From: Marinobacter sp. NP-4(2019)
GTDB taxonomy: Bacteria; Pseudomonadota; Gammaproteobacteria; Pseudomonadales; Oleiphilaceae
NCBI RefSeq assembly: GCF_003994855.1
Contig: NZ_CP034142.1
Location: 4,340,001-4,404,000, forward strand
Direction: 5' to 3'
Length of the DNA: 64,000 bases
The notes under the pieces were generated by a model. It was not told where the DNA came from. It made no database searches and saw only the letters and a list, made by a program, of their open reading frames with translations. Shown one piece after another: positions 63,901 through 64,000 of the stretch. How positions within the stretch are numbered: position 1 is the first letter of the stretch; every line of letters starts with the position of its first letter. The translations under genes were made by a program, and so were the position numbers.

Positions 63901-64000
63901 CTGTTACGGCCCGCATCTTCAACCCGCAGGGGTATGAGCTGACGCTGAACGGCCAGTTTGATGCAAGTGGCAACTTCACCGGCGTGACCGGGGACGCTCT
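60972..64000 (+). CDS. Very large lipoprotein of unknown function, 3' end cut by window
   Basis: Open for 1009 codons to the window end with no stop. Lipoprotein signal MSILKKSALSLAITSSLFLGAC (Cys22), then SGGSGSSTDGGNSNS linker, so it is anchored in the outer membrane or periplasmic leaflet. The first 80 mature residues (VSGEAVKGVMKFATVTAYALD, DEEGEYSLDL) look like a carboxypeptidase-regulatory-type beta-sandwich. The rest is acidic, rich in Asp, Ser, Thr and Ala, with alternating helical and beta stretches; I recognise no family. AAGGAG precedes the ATG. Probably regulated by the divergent LuxR protein. Confidence 0.85.
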   Translation, partial: MSILKKSALSLAITSSLFLGACSGGSGSSTDGGNSNSATTQTVSGEAVKGVMKFATVTAYALDSKGVRTLQVVGSTETDEEGEYSLDLADSYQGGPIEIVVSVNDRTRMICDASACGTKGADVELPANFELSAITDTASGDEAISTPVTAWSTMAASRTKTLAGQGKSLEAASQQAYAEVNQVAGFDVAKTRARDVNNLDGASASEAQAAVMNAVVAELIYAGGDVSENLANFAKALDDGTVGDDKDSFSVSQLADATRQVTDSTPELDSDTKDALNTQTAQYDNAEDGLKPTYDEELAIGADSTQAEKIAAFKKFVSQARTWVASVEELDSDQLGAAIQVDVDTIQAALGEGPLNSLQMSMDIIGQSLELITLDPADIQTAMENGESREMDILDNEVKVGTATLSFANDNGLVVTLTGAITGEAATAFLPFDLTLATNLPVDALDLSTGVISRILSSNVMTLNGSVDDGTGSKVLILENVEAQLNLAKDLADTSTEQLNANFQNASLKGGVTLAASTGDSFSGQLEARLTRLTSNQVLLNETPVSFERLRLAGEFQSADGNRFRSSATLNINNAASFDTFAWADYNDQSIDVDTNVDGSNLAPLLDLLPEGTVLPDAGVESWTHEGGTRDAWFYAGGYEGDGSTKYHYASLDGTQISVVAEAIRDAIVAQLPETLTFTGYNDNTGEEETFSLTTSDALSSGPVSANVWADPEFGSIYLDIYPDIALLPDGISDAWVSTGLAEGDYISLNNYDLETLNVSFESPAFVTDSQAAAELAMSGLGLADAQVNSAYVTEFDPWGGEPFGYIDFTRAAELGYYENCLADPEGQLPLLGNGWYDPTWDDADWACADATLSYSYESGELDADTLASIDGLVFDALSGEFGSFASQLSLNGYYLNSYGYLYVDAQTPDLETADNFINASFTLTAGVDMPELPAANVTATASRKSYRGGSLLANVKWNDGQYSLVVASDDLANPETVTARIFNPQGYELTLNGQFDASGNFTGVTGDA

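Overview
The window is a gene-dense stretch of a GC-rich gammaproteobacterial chromosome. Gene content fits a halophilic, marine, lipid- or hydrocarbon-using bacterium of the Marinobacter type: three Baeyer-Villiger/flavin monooxygenases (one AlmA/EthA-like), a complete betIBA choline-to-betaine operon, PntAB transhydrogenase, OmpW, several TRAP transporters and PF10118 proteins. The genus is inferred from content and style only. I saw no rRNA, tRNA, CRISPR array, insertion sequence or prophage. The window cuts a Fic-domain gene at its left edge and a very large lipoprotein gene at its right edge.

Layout. 0-3.8 kb: Fic protein, flavin monooxygenase 1 and a divergent TetR regulator; the region between the last two holds GTATAC operator-like repeats and a 110-bp fold-back repeat. 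3.8-9 kb: pntAB, convergent with a patatin/ExoD/lipoprotein operon. 9-13 kb: an ene-reductase and divergent HxlR regulator with repeated operator-like sequences, ompW with an FNR-like box, and an RhlE-type helicase. 13.4-20 kb: a LuxR regulator fused to an alpha/beta-hydrolase-like domain that has lost its nucleophile region, an LpxL-type acyltransferase, an AlmA-like monooxygenase, and an ECF42-type sigma factor with its DGPF partner and a DUF1428 protein. 20-28 kb: YgjV-like protein, nitronate monooxygenase, a deacetylase, a transglutaminase-like protein, ahpF and ahpC (each with an ATAG-N7-CTAT site about 100 bp upstream), a PF10118 protein and DUF3581. 28-37.9 kb: a lipoprotein fusing a sugar-dehydrogenase propeller to a two-CXXCH module, a short BCCT-like transporter, betA-betB-betI with a perfect BetI box, REP-like repeats, an EamA transporter and an AraC regulator. 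37.9-42.7 kb: a second deacetylase, a PF10118 protein in tandem with flavin monooxygenase 3, and a YghU-type GST.

42.9-57.2 kb is the most coherent functional block. A LysR regulator is followed, all on the + strand, by a DUF1445 protein, a DctPQM TRAP importer (its binding protein broken by one in-frame TAA), DUF2848, an amidase, an unknown membrane protein, the 5-oxoprolinase PxpABC, a second TRAP importer of TAXI type with a fused 4TM-12TM permease, and a TauE/SafE exporter. Four-base overlaps link several of these genes. I read it as an uptake and breakdown pathway for amide or lactam compounds that ends at 5-oxoproline and glutamate; the substrate is unknown.

57.3-64 kb: an OsmC-YcaO fusion, a LuxR-type regulator related to the one at 13.4 kb, and divergent from it a lipoprotein of more than 1000 residues. 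A perfect-armed TCCCCCA/TGGGGGA dyad lies in the region between these last two genes.
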